From contig NC_062250.1 of NCBI RefSeq assembly GCF_905475465.1, positions 2,812,501 through 2,876,500 on the forward strand: DNA of 64,000 bases, in the 5' to 3' direction. The notes beneath the pieces are model-generated. The model ran no database searches, was not told the DNA's origin, and saw only the letters and a program-made list of their open reading frames with translations. The DNA is from Pieris napi. Taxonomy: Eukaryota > Arthropoda > Insecta > Lepidoptera > Pieridae. Made by a program: the position numbers and the translations under genes. This document shows, in pieces, positions 1 through 11,415 of the stretch (positions are counted from its first letter, which is position 1; the number at the start of each line of letters is the position of its first letter).

Positions 1-699
1 CAAAACTAGAACTCGAAAAAATTTTACTTTATTAATAACTGATAATATTTACCGAGTATTAAAGAATGTGCACAACACAAGTAAAAGTAAAATAAATCAC
101 TTAGTCATCACTGTTTTCGATACTATCGCATCGTAAACAAAACGAGGTTTCATTCACGTTGAAGCGTGGTAAAAAGGTCAAACGCGGTCGGCGATAACAA
201 TTCAACTGGTTTGTTTTACGTTCGGCACGCAACGCCCCACCAGCCTCAAACAGGCATTTTAAACATATATACAATACTATACACGTAGTAGCCCGAACTG
301 GAAATGGACCTTACGCACGCTTCGTGGAATTTATTTTATGTGGCACCTCTCATGTTAAGAGAACATTTGGGAAATTTTAGTATTATGTGTGAAATTCGAA
401 AGTTTTCTTTCACATTACAACCGTTGTAACAGTTGCAATTGAGATTCCATATGGAAGGAGACTATTACGATTATATCCTTATGGGAAACAAGATTGAAAT
501 ATGAAATCGCCGCCTTTTTGTTTATCAAGTTAATGCGTTTAGCGGGAAATTTCAGTCTCGGAATGTCAATGTCTTTTTTTACGAATTGTTAAAAACTTTT
601 TTAATCAGTCGATATTTCTTTAATAAAAAAATATTGAACATGATCAGTACAAAAAAGCCCTACAACTTTTTTCTTCTTGGTAAAGTCTTCAGATTTCTG
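1..699. other. Spacer without recognisable gene
   Basis: AT-rich DNA with stops in all frames. No exon, RNA gene or clear repeat could be supported here. Confidence 0.5.
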
Positions 700-1251
700 T
701 ATCTGTTTCATGATAAACTCAAACTCAAAATATCTTTATACATATAGGTAACAAGTGCACTTATGAATCGTCAAAAAGAAGTTTTTCTTTTTATGCATGT
801 GTCTTCACTAAGACATCGTGGAATATTACGATATAGCCTTACTTAAGACTAATAAGTAATTTAAGTCTAACCTAATTTATTAAAAAGGATATTTAACAAA
901 AAAAAGTGTCCAATAACACAACTTACAATCTCTATTAAAGGGAAGACACTTTGTTCTTGTGTTCTATTTTTTTCAATCACTGTTTAGCACTTAATACTAA
1001 CGTGCACTAACACTAATTCACTAGTTCAAACGGTTTTGTCCTTTTCAATCTTCTCACTAGGACCGTGGTGTCAAGGAGTTGAATAGCCTCGAAAAAGAAG
1101 TTAAATTAATTATTGTAAATTTACATTTACAACCAGTTCACAAGTCAAGGGCGTAGAGCGGGTAAGAAGAACTGGCAAGAAAGTTTCCGCCACTCCTTTT
1201 AATCGCCAAGTATTAAGTCATAAATTTTTTTTGAACTGGAGCAAATCAATC
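700..1251 (-). repeat. 3' UTR of the same LINE family
   Basis: This stretch contains 'accagttcacaagtcaaggg' and 'cgtagagcgggtaagaagaa', then 'caggtaacaagtgcacttatgaa'-like sequence. The same motifs recur at 40600-40880 (minus) and, in plus orientation, at 16935-17215. The three copies define one LINE 3'-UTR family in this window. Confidence 0.6.
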
Positions 1252-1815
1252 CCAAGGATTAGGATCATTTAAGTATTCATCAAATTTATAAAAAGCTTTA
1301 TTGATTAATTTTCGTTTAACGAGGGCTTTGAATTTATTTAGTGATAATTCTCTAATTTCACTTGGGAGTTTGTTGTAAAAACGATTACAATTTCCATATT
1401 ATAAGGAGTGGTTTATCTTTTGGAGCCTGGTTGGTCGTACACTCAAATTAGTTCTATTTCGCGTATTATACTGGTGAAAGTCACCATTTGTTTTAAAATC
1501 GTTTATATTTTACTGTAACAAGGCTCCAAAAATATATTGAACAGATAGTGTCATAACATTTAATTCCTTAAACTTATTCCGTACCGACTCCCTCGGAGAA
1601 ACACAACAAATATCCCGAACAGCCCGCTTCTACAGCACAAATATGGATTGAACCTCTGCAGCAGAACCCAACAGTAGAATACCGTACGACTTAACGCTGT
1701 GCAAGTACCTATGATACAGAATTTAAGCCGTGTCCTTATCAGTAAACTGTCGTATTTTCTTTACTGCATATGCTGTAGAGCTCAGCCTATGCGATAGAAG
1801 AAAGAACTGTATTTT
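1252..1815 (-). pseudogene. Decayed non-LTR retrotransposon reverse transcriptase C-terminus
   Basis: Reading the minus strand from about 1815 down to 1252 gives one nearly continuous frame, broken only by a few stop codons. It resembles the C-terminal end of Jockey/CR1-like reverse transcriptases of Lepidoptera. Recognisable pieces, in order, are LSSTAYAVKKIRQFTDKDTA, YLHSVKSYGILLLG, QKRAVRDICCVSPRESVRNK, QYNTRNRTN and, at the end, FYNKLPSEIRELSLNKF followed by NDPNPWD and a stop. At least three in-frame stops show it is dead. The 3' UTR of the element continues toward 700. The clade assignment is from memory of family sequences. Confidence 0.7.
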
Positions 1816-2939
1816 TACCCAAATCAAAATATATACTAATACTTTATGCAAAACGCAACGAATAAAAAACGTATAAATTGTATTATTTTATTAGCTTTTG
1901 TTAATAAACTGTTTCAACATAAAATTAGTACAAATGTATAGAAAGCATATTCATCTACACACGAGAGCTCTGCTTTATGGAGAAATTATTGAGCTTTGGT
2001 TTGAAATAGTAACTTTAAAAAACTTTACAAATAAAAACTTCTATTTAACGCGTACTCGCATACATCGACCCATGTCAAGTCGAAGTGCACGAATTGTACT
2101 CGCTGGCAATATCTTATATATTACTAGACGAGAAAGGTACGAAAAAATTCTCTATACCCAATGTCGTATATAGAATGCTAAATACCGATATAAATCATCG
2201 TATAATGATAAAAGTTTATATCTAAATTTTTCGTACCTGTTTCATCTGGAACAATAAATAAGTTTCACTTAAATATATTTAAAATAAATGAAACGTACAT
2301 CTAATGTGATTTCGCGTATAATTTACAAATTAACAAAACGATACAACATTTGCTTAATTGAAATGAAAATATACACTTTGCGCTAGAAATACATTAAAAT
2401 ACACTTATACAAGCTAACAACTACGTGTGGTTACTGAATGACAATAAATTAATGGGCGATTATGAATACATCGATTTAGTTCCGAATTCACCGAGTTTAA
2501 CGGATCGTTAGTCGGTGATGTCGGTCACTTAAACGTTTACCTGTGCAGCTTCCGTAAATGCAAATTAATATAATACATTTAATACACTAGGGTCTCACAA
2601 ACATCTTTAACATGTTTATTAATATAAAATACTAGCTGTTACCGTTAATAATCAGTTCTCTGAAGTTGTGTAAACAAAGTGTTGGAACGAATAGTTCCAC
2701 GTTAAAAACAGTTAATTTTAATATTATTTATTACTTTTCGTATCAATCATGGATATATTGTGTTTTGTTTAATTGTGGTGTAAAGGAACCTGTCCTTTTA
2801 ATTTTTTTTATTAATCTCACATATTTCATTGGCACGCACAGTTTTATTGAGATATTTGTATCATTTCATGTTTCACGTAAAAATGAAAAAACAATATCGT
2901 TTACAGGCACGAGCAGCTGTTTAAACACATTCCATTAAA
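1816..2939. other. Spacer without recognisable gene
   Basis: Two short plus-strand open frames (1898-2173 and 2666-2938) have compositions like random AT-rich DNA, no splice context and no family resemblance. Nothing else is supported. Confidence 0.5.
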
Positions 2940-3024
2940 GTGGAAGGGAAATTTAGATTTAGGGAAATTTAGTTTTAAGGAAATTTCGATTTAGGGAAAT
3001 TTAGTTTTAAGGAAATTTCGATTT
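2940..3024. repeat. Short tandem repeat, unit about 33 bp
   Basis: The unit 'gggaaatttagttttaagg' followed by 'aaatttcgattta' is repeated about two and a half times with few differences. It directly abuts the MITE that begins at 3025. Confidence 0.7.
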
Positions 3025-3284
3025 AGGGAACGTTCAAGTATTATGTAACGAATTTTGGGGGGTCCTTGCGTCCTTTTGAAAACGTTACGATGCGGGGCGG
3101 GGATTTACGCGTTATTTTTAATATTATTTTCGTAACGTAAATGGTAACTTTTAGGTATAAAGAGTCACTGGGTGATCACGAAACTTTTTACAATTGCGTA
3201 CAGAAAAACGTTACGGCGCGTTACAGGGGGGGGGGGGGTCAATAATCTCCAAAAATTGCGTGACGTATTACTTGAACGCTCCCT
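3025..3284. mobile_element. MITE with AGGGA(A/G)CGTTCAAGTA termini
   Basis: The left end reads 'agggaacgttcaagtatta'. The reverse complement of the right end reads 'agggagcgttcaagtaatac'. G-rich tracts lie inside both ends ('ggggggtcc' and a run of about 12 G at 3226-3238). A partial, inverted copy is at 26440-26556. Related but distinct elements with GGGGCCGTTCAAG ends are at 14527, 35988 and 50669. No coding capacity is seen, so it is non-autonomous. The superfamily is not assigned. Confidence 0.65.
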
Positions 3285-4232
3285 TAGGGAAACTTAATAT
3301 TAACGATAACACGACAGTACTTATTAAGACTTAGTCTAAACATCAATATCAGTTCAAAAAATTTTGCCACTTTTCCAAATCTAATTCTTATTAATATGAC
3401 ATCGACACGTATAAAAAGCTTTGAAGGAAGCTACACAGTGGGATTTTAGTTGCCAGTTCCATGCCAAAGTCTGCCGAAAACTAATTTTTAATTAAATTTC
3501 ACACCTGGATATTTAAATTCATAATAGACATAAATTTATACCAAATACAATTATTGAAAACGGGCAAACTTGACATATAATTTCACTATAACATTAACTT
3601 ATCCGACCAGAGGTTAATTACCACCAGATGTATGTAGAAATTTTTGAAAATTTGTCTTCTTTTTATCTATTATGCTGTTATTATACAAATTGTATGTACT
3701 GGTTGAGATTCACGGCATTATTTATTAAACCACAACATTTTGTTTTACAATTGATTTAGACAATATTACAACATAATCAGTTAGACTAACTTAAAATCCT
3801 AAACTTCATTTTAGTTTTAATAAATCCTTATAATTTTAGGATTTTAAGTTAAAGTTGAAGTTCAAGATTGTTTTGAACAATAATTAAGTCCGTCTTCGAG
3901 ATAGTCCATTTATTCGTGCTGTCGTCAAAACGTCAAAAACGTCATTCCTCGTACTGAGTGACATCCAAAGAGTCGCTGCCTAACAACACATCACGTTCAT
4001 AGTTCCACGTGGCTACGAACATAGTGATCCGCTCGGGGTCGTTCCAGTAGTGTAACTGATGTCCGTCAATATTCAGGGCGGCAGTGTGTGCGGTGTGTGT
4101 GGGGTGAGTGTGTGTGCGAGTCGTGTGGTATGAGTGAGTCGGGTGTGAGTGGTATCAGCTGGCGGGCAGCGGCAGGGCGCGCGGCGCGGAGAGGGCGGCG
4201 GGGGCGGAGGCCCGCGGCGCCGCCCCGCGCCA
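3285..4232. other. Spacer; probable 3' UTR of TDRD3 in its right part
   Basis: No coding signal was found. On the minus strand an AATAAA signal lies at 3909-3914, about 320 bases beyond the proposed TDRD3 stop, so the right third is a plausible 3' UTR. The stretch 4080-4232 is unusually rich in CpG and TG for this AT-rich region. Confidence 0.4.
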
Positions 4233-4300
4233 CTAGGGTCTGCGTGCGGGGAATACGCCCCGCGACGCATAGCCTCCGCTGGAGGTCGCTGGAGGTGATG
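4073..4300. other. CpG-rich, TG-repeat-rich patch at the TDRD3 3' end
   Basis: The patch is strongly GC-rich around 4160-4290 ('gcgcgcggcgcggagagggc') and has GTGTG/GAGTG repeats at 4083-4145, in an otherwise AT-rich region. It covers the terminal TDRD3 exon. On the minus strand two acceptors sit 10 bases apart (AG at 4289-4290 and at 4279-4280). The second opens a frame down to about 4073 made of Pro/Arg/His/Thr repeats. Confidence 0.6.
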
Positions 4301-7300
4301 AAATAAATCAATTTTTTAAAGTGCAGTAATAAAAATTGGCCCTACATCCAGGTCACAGATCCTGGCCACAGATTTTGAGATGAGCTATTATATTAAATAA
4401 CTAGTGGACCCGACAGACGTTGTCCTGCATGATATTTCAAGCGATTAGTAAAGCAAAGTATGAAACTACCGACTGCAGCGCCATCTGGCGGGCTGATTTG
4501 TGAATCTAAACCATTCCCAGATCCCCTTGAACACACACAAAAAATTTCATCAAAATCGGTCCAGTCGTTTGAGAGAAGTTCAGTGACATACACACTCACA
4601 GAAGAATTATATATATAAAGATAATAAAAGCCCTTTATTCACTGACCTTTTAAACTTACATGCCACTCTTATTTAACAGTAGTATCTTAAATCTAATTTA
4701 CATAGCGAAAATAATAATTTATTCGCAACCACTTTGGTCAGGTTGTCTGTCGACATAGGCCTCCCCAATTGTTTCCACGTCTCTCTATCCTTGGCCGACC
4801 TTCTCCATCATTTTGGTAGATCGTCCTACCATCTTTTAATTTCCTTTCCCAAGCAATTAAATTATCTCGATACAAAACTAAAGTTACATATTCCTTCATC
4901 AGTGTAATCTACTTACCTTGGTTTGGATATGGCAAGCAGTTGGATTTGAGAACTTCTTCATGGTTACCATATGCACAAAATTTAACTACTACAGTGTTTG
5001 CTGATATACCAGTTATCTCCGCTTCATAGAACTGAAAAATAACAAATTTAGGGTTATTTGTAGTTTAATTTGTAATTAAGTTCTCTCCTTTTTATTTGTA
5101 TAGTAAAACAAATTTTGGGCGCTTCCAGTTCTCTACACTTCTTTATTTAATGTTTTCTTTAATGGCTGGCTTAAAAGGCTGGAATAGATAGTTTAAGTTC
5201 GCTCAGTTGTAATAAGTACGCCTGTTGCACCGTGTAATTATTTCTTTGTATCTTTTAAGTTTATTCTTGTATGTGCAATAAAGTAATAAATAAATTCAAC
5301 TTACATTATTATCTTCCCAGTACAAAGCTAGACATCGGTCACCAACTTTCCAGTTAATCTCGGCGACGCCCAGCATCGCACGCGCTTGTTCATTAACAGC
5401 GGCATTTTGGAAGCCCAGTAATGATCCAGGTAGGAACGGACCTCCCGTCCTCATAGTATTAAACTCATGGGGTCTCCCTCCGTACCCATACTGCCTATTG
5501 TTGTAGCCCCCTTGCATATTAGCCATATAAGCGTTTGGATACATATTTTGAGGTTGTTCAACATAGCCATTGGGTTGTTGTCGGCGCTGATAATTTGGCT
5601 CCTGGTATTTTGGCACATCGTTATTTCGCCTAAAGGGCTGCATTTCTGGGACATTTTGATTCTGATAATTCTGATGCTTAGGATACGGTTGCTCGGAAGG
5701 TTGATATTGTGGAGATGGCTTCTCTTCATTTGAACACTGTTGGTTTGACATTAGATTTAGGTTCGCAGTTGCTTCAACTAATTTCTCCATTGAGTGCGAG
5801 TTATTAGGATATTGCGGTTGCTGTTGAACTTTGTTCTCATGATTCCTCTCACTTCTTCTATTGTTGTATTGGTTCTGAGATTGATTATTGTAATTCTTGT
5901 AGGGATATTGATTATTTGAATGTTTATTCATTTCCTCAAACTTCTTTTGGAAGCGAGGTGGCGTTTCAGCCTGTGTCTGGTATTTTCTATCCTCTCTATG
6001 AGATGATGACTGATGATGATCATTAAAATGTCCTCTGTCGTTGCGGTGCCGTGGGCCATCTTGTCTCTCATGTCTAGGCCCCTGGGAACGCGAATTATAT
6101 CGAGAATTATTTCGTTCTCTACTCCCATAATTTCTATCACTTTTTTCATCGACTGCTGAACTAAGTTCAATACGATTATTCCTTTCTTTTTGTCGGTCAG
6201 GAACATTCGGTAGTTTATCTTCTAAAAAGTCAAATAAAGACACTTTACCAGATGGTTTTACTGGAATAACATCATCATCATCTTTATCTTTATTTCGTCC
6301 TTTTCGTTTTGGTGCAGGTTCTGATTCCCTCTGCTTTTCTTTAGTCCGGTTCTCAGAGTTATCTCTCTTTTGGAGAATTCTTAATGCCCTTTCAACATTA
6401 TTTTTTGTGTATTTAAGAGCATTCTCAGCTTGTTCTTCTGTGAATCCAGCATCAACAATTTTCTGAACATTTGCATCTAATAGAGGCTTAGTTCCTCCAC
6501 CAAACACCTACAAATAAAATTAGCACCGATAATATGGTCTTATTCTCATTTAATCTCTTATTTAGATATGTATAAAGAAAAATTTACCTTTTTAACACCA
6601 GATAATCTTTGGGCTTCTGCAATAGCTCCCTTTCTTTGAGCTTCAAACTCAGGATTATCCTGCTTGGCAGCTTCTTGCAGACTTTTAAATTGTTTTTCAA
6701 GTGGATTAGCTTCTAATCTTTGACCAAATGGTATCCATGGAGGTGGACCACCATCAACAGCACCTGGAAAATTAAAAAGATATTAATCAAATTTCTTTAA
6801 ACATGCAAAAACAAGACTTTCATTAATTATATTATACCTCTTGTATGTTTTGCCAAACTCCTGTTTAGTTCCCACTTTTCAATCATATGAGATACTTTTC
6901 CTCCAAGAATTTTGACTATGTCAGAATTTAACCAGATCACATTATGACATATTTCTAATCCTTCATTTTGAAGTAGAACTTTAGTGCCGGGCGGAGTATT
7001 GATTGTAAAATTTGGTATTGGATTTGTTTCTAATGCTGTATATGTAGATTTTCCATCATGTAAAATTAGTTTCAACATACGAGGAGCTGAAGTAGATTCT
7101 TCATTGGCTTTGGGAGCTGAGACATTTCTAATCTTTTGAATTTGAAGCACAACAGGATTCTCTAACTTAGAAGGATCTTTTAAAAAATCTTCAGGAAACG
7201 CTGCCTCACCTATGTCACGTAAATCAAACTGAAATTAAAAAATGGTATGAAGTACATATCATTCTACTTATAATAATTATACAAAACACGAGTCGTTTAC

Positions 7301-7496
7301 TTACATCTAAAGCACGTTTAGAAAGCAAATGTGTATCTTGAATTTGCCCATTATCGTTAATTGCTTCAACTCCTTCATCACTCAAGTGCCTAAAAAAATT
7401 AAGACATTGTGTCAATGCTTCTCATTATAGAACCCAACAAGTTGCATCTAGGAGTACTCACCAGCCCAATTCTTTGAGAGTTTCTTTGATCGACAT
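4233..7496 (-). CDS. Tdrd3: Tudor domain-containing protein 3 (TDRD3), 7 coding exons
   Basis: Scaffold that binds topoisomerase 3-beta and reads arginine-methylated histones and RNA-binding proteins. Coding exons: 7462-7496, 7305-7389, 6838-7228, 6588-6763, 5305-6507, 4917-5031 and 4233-4288. All junctions keep frame, giving about 686 residues. Exons 1-4 encode the N-terminal DUF1767/OB-fold with motifs GWHLSDEGVEA, VLQIQKIRNV, NTPPGTKV and IEKWELNRSL, all shared with vertebrate TDRD3. Exon 5 opens with a UBA domain (about residues 237-278, DAGFTEEQAENALKYTKNNV), then a LFDFLEDKLP motif near 320 and a long Arg/Gln/Asn-rich disordered linker. The tudor domain (about 612-666) starts WKVGDRCLALYWEDNN and ends in the next exon with KFCAYGNHEEVLKSN. 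The last exon is the weakest: two nearby acceptors give different C-termini. I prefer the one ending GYASRGVFPARRP, an Arg-rich tail like the exon-junction-complex binding tail of TDRD3. Confidence 0.9.
4395..4620 (+). mobile_element. Non-LTR retrotransposon 3'-end relic in TDRD3 intron 6
   Basis: Begins 'actagtggacccgacagacg' and ends with 'catcaaaatcggtccagtcg', then an 'atatatataaagat' tail. This form is common for RTE/Proto2-like 3' ends in Lepidoptera. A related copy in minus orientation ends at about 34185 ('gacgtttgccgggtcagcta'). Confidence 0.6.
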
Positions 7497-8054
7497 TTTG
7501 AGTTTTGCATTTAAAATGTATCATTTAGTATTTATAGTTATTTTATCTCTAAAGCTGTGACCGGGTCTTACTTGACAGACATTAGAAAATCCATGATAAT
7601 TTCATTAAATAGATAACATTAACAAATATCTGAAATCGCAATTTTCCAAATTCTAATTTGTCTAAACTCTAAAGTCAAGAGATCGAGATTCTTAATCATT
7701 TGCACAGATTAAAGATAATTATTTGGTTAAAGCTCAAAATTGACATTTGTCAATTGCGCAGTGTTTTACCACAGAATGAAGATATTCAAAGTTTGAAAGT
7801 GAAACGAGGCAGTTATATGTGTATTGTGTAGTCAGAACTCATAATCAGCAAATAATACAAATATAACATTTTCGAAACTAATTTAACTGAAGATTAGGAC
7901 TAATTCTGTTATTATTATTAACATATAATCTAATATTAATACGGAGTCAACAGACCGAGAAGGTGATAAATTGATAAGCAGATAGCATACACATATTTGT
8001 GTTAAACGTTAGTTTACTATAGAAAGTCTTGAAACATTCGTGGCAGAATCAACA
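7497..8054. promoter_or_regulatory. Head-to-head intergenic region TDRD3 / Atox1
   Basis: The 558 bases between the two start codons must hold both promoters and 5' UTRs. No TATA box or other clear core element stands out at a convincing position. The arrangement suggests a bidirectional promoter, which is an inference from gene order only. Confidence 0.5.
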
Positions 8055-8521
8055 ATGTCTTCGGTAAGCTTTTCGTACACTTTCATTTTAATATTTTTTA
8101 ACTAATAATTAATATATTACCATATACATACATAAGTTGGGATTTAATGAATGATTCATTAGATGTTCCAATTTAATTAAATGTTACCATTTTTGGTAAT
8201 GTCATTTTAATTTCAAATTTCGTGCTAATTCATACTTAAATTGACTTTATAGTAATTTTTCAATTAGTAAATATTTCTTATAATCTCTTATTATTTAAAA
8301 TTTATTTTCAGATTCACATTTTCAATGTTGAAATGACTTGCGAAGGTTGCTCAGGAGCTGTGGAAAGAGTTTTGAACAGACTGAAAGGTCAGGGTGTTGA
8401 AGATGTGTCTATAAGTTTACCAGAACAGAAGGTGTCTGTTACTTCTAGTCTAAGTTCTGACCAGTTACTTGAAGTAATAAAGAAAACTGGGAAAAAAACA
8501 ACCTATGTTGGCAAGCAATAG
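8055..8521 (+). CDS. Atox1: Copper chaperone Atox1 (HMA domain), 2 exons
   Basis: Small cytosolic copper chaperone that hands Cu(I) to P-type ATPases of the secretory pathway. Exon 1 is only 8055-8063 (ATG TCT TCG, then GTAAGC). Exon 2 is 8312-8521 after TTTTCAG. The protein has 72 residues, the usual size for the family. The single HMA domain fills it, with the metal-binding MTCEGC motif at residues 11-16 (Cys13 and Cys16). Near the C-terminus a KKTGKKTTYVG segment matches the conserved lysine loop of Atox1/Atx1. The tiny first exon means that a search for single-exon genes would wrongly start the protein at the motif methionine. A polyadenylation signal AATAAA lies at about 8813-8819. Confidence 0.93.
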
Positions 8522-8839
8522 ATAACAATAAGTTACTAAATATATAAAAAACAGGTCACCAGTCAATGATTAATTTAAATTAATTTAAAAGTTTTTTGTT
8601 AAAATAGATCATTTGAATTAGATTTTTATATATGTACATATTCAAGTGTAAATGTAATTTTAAGAAAGAAATACTCTTCTGGTGGTTTCTTTAAATGCAA
8701 CAATAATCATGTAATCAAAGGCAACTGTAATTGAAATTTTTATATTAAATGTTGTCTTTTAGACAAGTTTATATTAAGTAAAAACACATAATAGTCTTTT
8801 AAATATTTACAACAATAAATTTCTTTAATAATTATAAGA

Positions 8840-9490
8840 TTATTCATTCCTGCCAATAACATCTTCAAGAGTATTTAATCTCAGATCTACTATATCAACT
8901 GCTTCATGAAGTGCATTAAGATGGTCAACAATAGCATTTACAGTTGGTAACACATCAGCACAGTCACATTCTTTAAACTTTTCATTTGCAATTGTAAAGG
9001 TGCTATTAATTTTTCTTACTTTTTTCAAGACAGGTTCGCCATGGAAAATTTTGTTATCTTTAAGAATTTTGAATCCACTATTAATTGGAAAACTTCTCTT
9101 CCTTCCAACCCACTCTATAGTTCCATTAGTATAGCAAACATCACTGGCAGTAAGTTTTATCATCCCAAATAAATTTTCAGTTTCATCATTGGTTCCAACA
9201 GACTTATTCATTATAGATGGGATTGTATAAGTCCCTGGTACAGGAGGGGTGCGTGGTAAATGACTAATATCTCCAATATTATTAGAACATTCACCAGATG
9301 GGCATGTCTTACGAGATGCAGACAATGATACATTTGTGCTAGGATGAGCTGACTCCAATATAGTGCTATGAGCATTTGGTTCTTGAATGTTGTCTATGGT
9401 ATCCAACACTTCATTATCATTATCCAAATGCAGAATTGTTTTAATGGGGTACATATCACTGTGATAGCATCGAAACCACATCTTCGATCC
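8840..9490 (-). CDS. Open frame with POC1-like C-terminal coiled coil (last POC1 exon or separate gene)
   Basis: This 216-codon frame (with its own ATG at 9508, 222 codons) has no domain I can name in its first 150 residues. It includes [19 protein letters not shown] and a Lys-rich stretch KKVRKIN. Its last 30 residues form heptad-like leucines similar to the POC1 motif. The phase at 9490 is zero and matches the end of POC1 exon 6. Against linkage: the donor is poor and there is no clear pyrimidine tract before the acceptor. It ends only about 320 bases from the Atox1 stop, tail to tail. Confidence 0.55.
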   Translation of the reverse strand, partial: GSKMWFRCYHSDMYPIKTILHLDNDNEVLDTIDNIQEPNAHSTILESAHPSTNVSLSASRKTCPSGECSNNIGDISHLPRTPPVPGTYTIPSIMNKSVGTNDETENLFGMIKLTASDVCYTNGTIEWVGRKRSFPINSGFKILKDNKIFHGEPVLKKVRKINSTFTIANEKFKECDCADVLPTVNAIVDHLNALHEAVDIVDLRLNTLEDVIGRNE

Positions 9491-11415
9491 CTGCTTTGTA
9501 TAATACAAATTAAGATGATATTGACTTTCAATAATTTTTAAAAGAATGGCAACTTTCTCGAAATGTAAGCTTTTTGAATGCTATATTGTATTCATTCTCT
9601 AACATAGTCTCGGTATAGCCCTGGATTTGGAATAATAATATCTGAATATACAATCTTAGATAGCAAAGCCCTCAACTCTAAAAATAACTCTTATCACACA
9701 CTACATAACATTATCTTAAAATTACAATCACTTATTGATAACCTGTCTTTTTCCTTTAGGAGTAACTTTTGAATTTTGGGACTGTGGTGTAGATATATTA
9801 TTGTTCTCCTTTGTTTCACTGCCCAATTCTGTAAAATTTGTCTTCCAAATGTATACCTAACAGAAAATAAAATTAGAAATATTTTATTTTATAGAAAAGA
9901 AAAATTATGATACTTTAAAATTAATTACCAATTTATCTTCACCAGCCGATGCAAAACTATCCCCAGTTGGTGAAAATGTTACAGTGTTCACTGCTCCCGA
10001 TTGTGCACTTAATGTAAATAATGGGTGTCCCTCTAATAAGTCTAATATCTAAAATTATAAATATGTTATATTAATTATTTTAATGTATTTTTTTTATGAT
10101 TGGACAATTCACACCAATTGACCTAGTCCCATGCTAAGCTGGTGAAGCTCGTGTTATGGGTACTAGGCAATAGATATACATACATATTATACATAGACCT
10201 AACACATATAAATACATATTTTAACACCCAATTTCAGGGGTACTAATCACTAGACTAATGAGCCGTCAAAAATGTAAACTAATATATATTAAAGGATGTG
10301 TCCAATACCTTCATAGTTCCATCTTTACTTGCAGTTAATATAAAACTACCACTGGGGTGAAAAGCTACTTGATTGACATAATCATTATGTATGCTGAAAT
10401 TTTTTATTAAAATATTACGATAAGGTAATTCAAAAGTTTATGTACAACAGTCAACATTATCAACCAACCTATAATACTGTACCAAATTATGTGTCCTTAC
10501 ATCATAAAGCATAACATTCCCATTAATGGTGCCCACAGCTATATAGCAACTAGCTGGGTGCCATGCTAAATATACACCATGGGTCTTTTGGTCTTTGTAT
10601 GTATGTATGCAGCTTCCAGTCTCAATATTCCATAGTTTAATTGATTTATCATCTGAACAAGAAGCTATTAAGGTACAATCTTGGGACATACTGGCTCTTC
10701 TCACCCAATTGGTATGACCAACAAATGACATTATGAATTTATACTTGTCACTTGACCACAGTTTTATTATTTTGTCATCAGAGGCTGTTAAAATCTGAAA
10801 ATTCAAGGGAATTAAACTAAAAAAACCTTTGGAAAATACTACAAACAATCCAGGCATGTTCACATTTTTGTTTTCCTACTAAGCCAAACCAAATAAATTA
10901 AACTAAATTAATAAACCCACTAGCATTTTAATTTAATATATAAAAATGTAAATATAGTTGTTGTAATAGGTACCTTTTTTCCATCCGAACTAAACTGAAC
11001 AGAACGCACAGTTTGGGAATGCGCTTTGAATACCCCAGTGCTACCTGTCACTGTAGGAACCCATACTCTAATTGTTTTATCACGTGACGCTGAAGCCATA
11101 TACTGTCCAGATGGGGAAAAGGTGATATCCATGACAGCTTCATCATGGCCTTGAAATCTGTAACTTCGCATTCCATGAAGATCCCATAGCTACATCAAAA
11201 AATAATATTTGTTAATTTAGCTATCTTTTAACCAAACAAAAAGCCCTTAACGATTATTATACGTGCGTTTTATGACTTACTAAAATAGTGTTGTCTAAAG
11301 AACTGCTCGCTATCTGTCGCTCATTGGGATTAAAGGACAGAGCTGTAATACTCTTTCGGTGACCCTTCAAATGTTTTTCTAAACTTGGTTCGGGACAAGT
11401 TAATCTAGAATCCAT
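8840..11415 (-). CDS. Poc1: POC1 centriolar WD40 protein, 6-7 coding exons
   Basis: Centriole and basal-body protein needed for centriole integrity. Coding exons: 11281-11415, 10974-11189, 10469-10794, 10309-10393, 9929-10048 and 9743-9856, all in frame. They encode a seven-bladed WD40 propeller: start [20 protein letters not shown], then [66 protein letters not shown], and finally [11 protein letters not shown], which is diagnostic for POC1. After residue 332 there are two options. Reading straight on gives VINK and a stop at 9728-9730 (336 residues). Alternatively, a weak CAG/GTTATC donor joins in frame to an acceptor at 9491-9492 and the open frame 8840-9490 (total about 548 residues). The latter ends in a coiled coil, [20 protein letters not shown], which resembles the POC1 C-terminal motif of vertebrates. 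I favour the longer form, but only moderately. Confidence 0.88.
10095..10262. repeat. Lepidopteran interspersed repeat in POC1 intron 4
   Basis: Contains 'attggacaattcacaccaat', 'ctcgtgttatgggtactag' and an ACATATA-rich tail. I recognise this as a widely dispersed sequence in Lepidoptera, but I cannot assign the class. Confidence 0.45.

Noticed and set aside
1898..2938. Two frames of about 90 codons
   Set aside because: AT-rich random-looking composition, no splice or family support.
4393..4599. 68-codon minus frame
   Set aside because: Antisense of a non-LTR retrotransposon 3' end.
10438..10468. Read-through of POC1 exon 3 to LVDNVDCCT and stop
   Set aside because: A donor AG/GTTGGT joins in phase to the next WD40 blade ([14 protein letters not shown]), which is required for the propeller.
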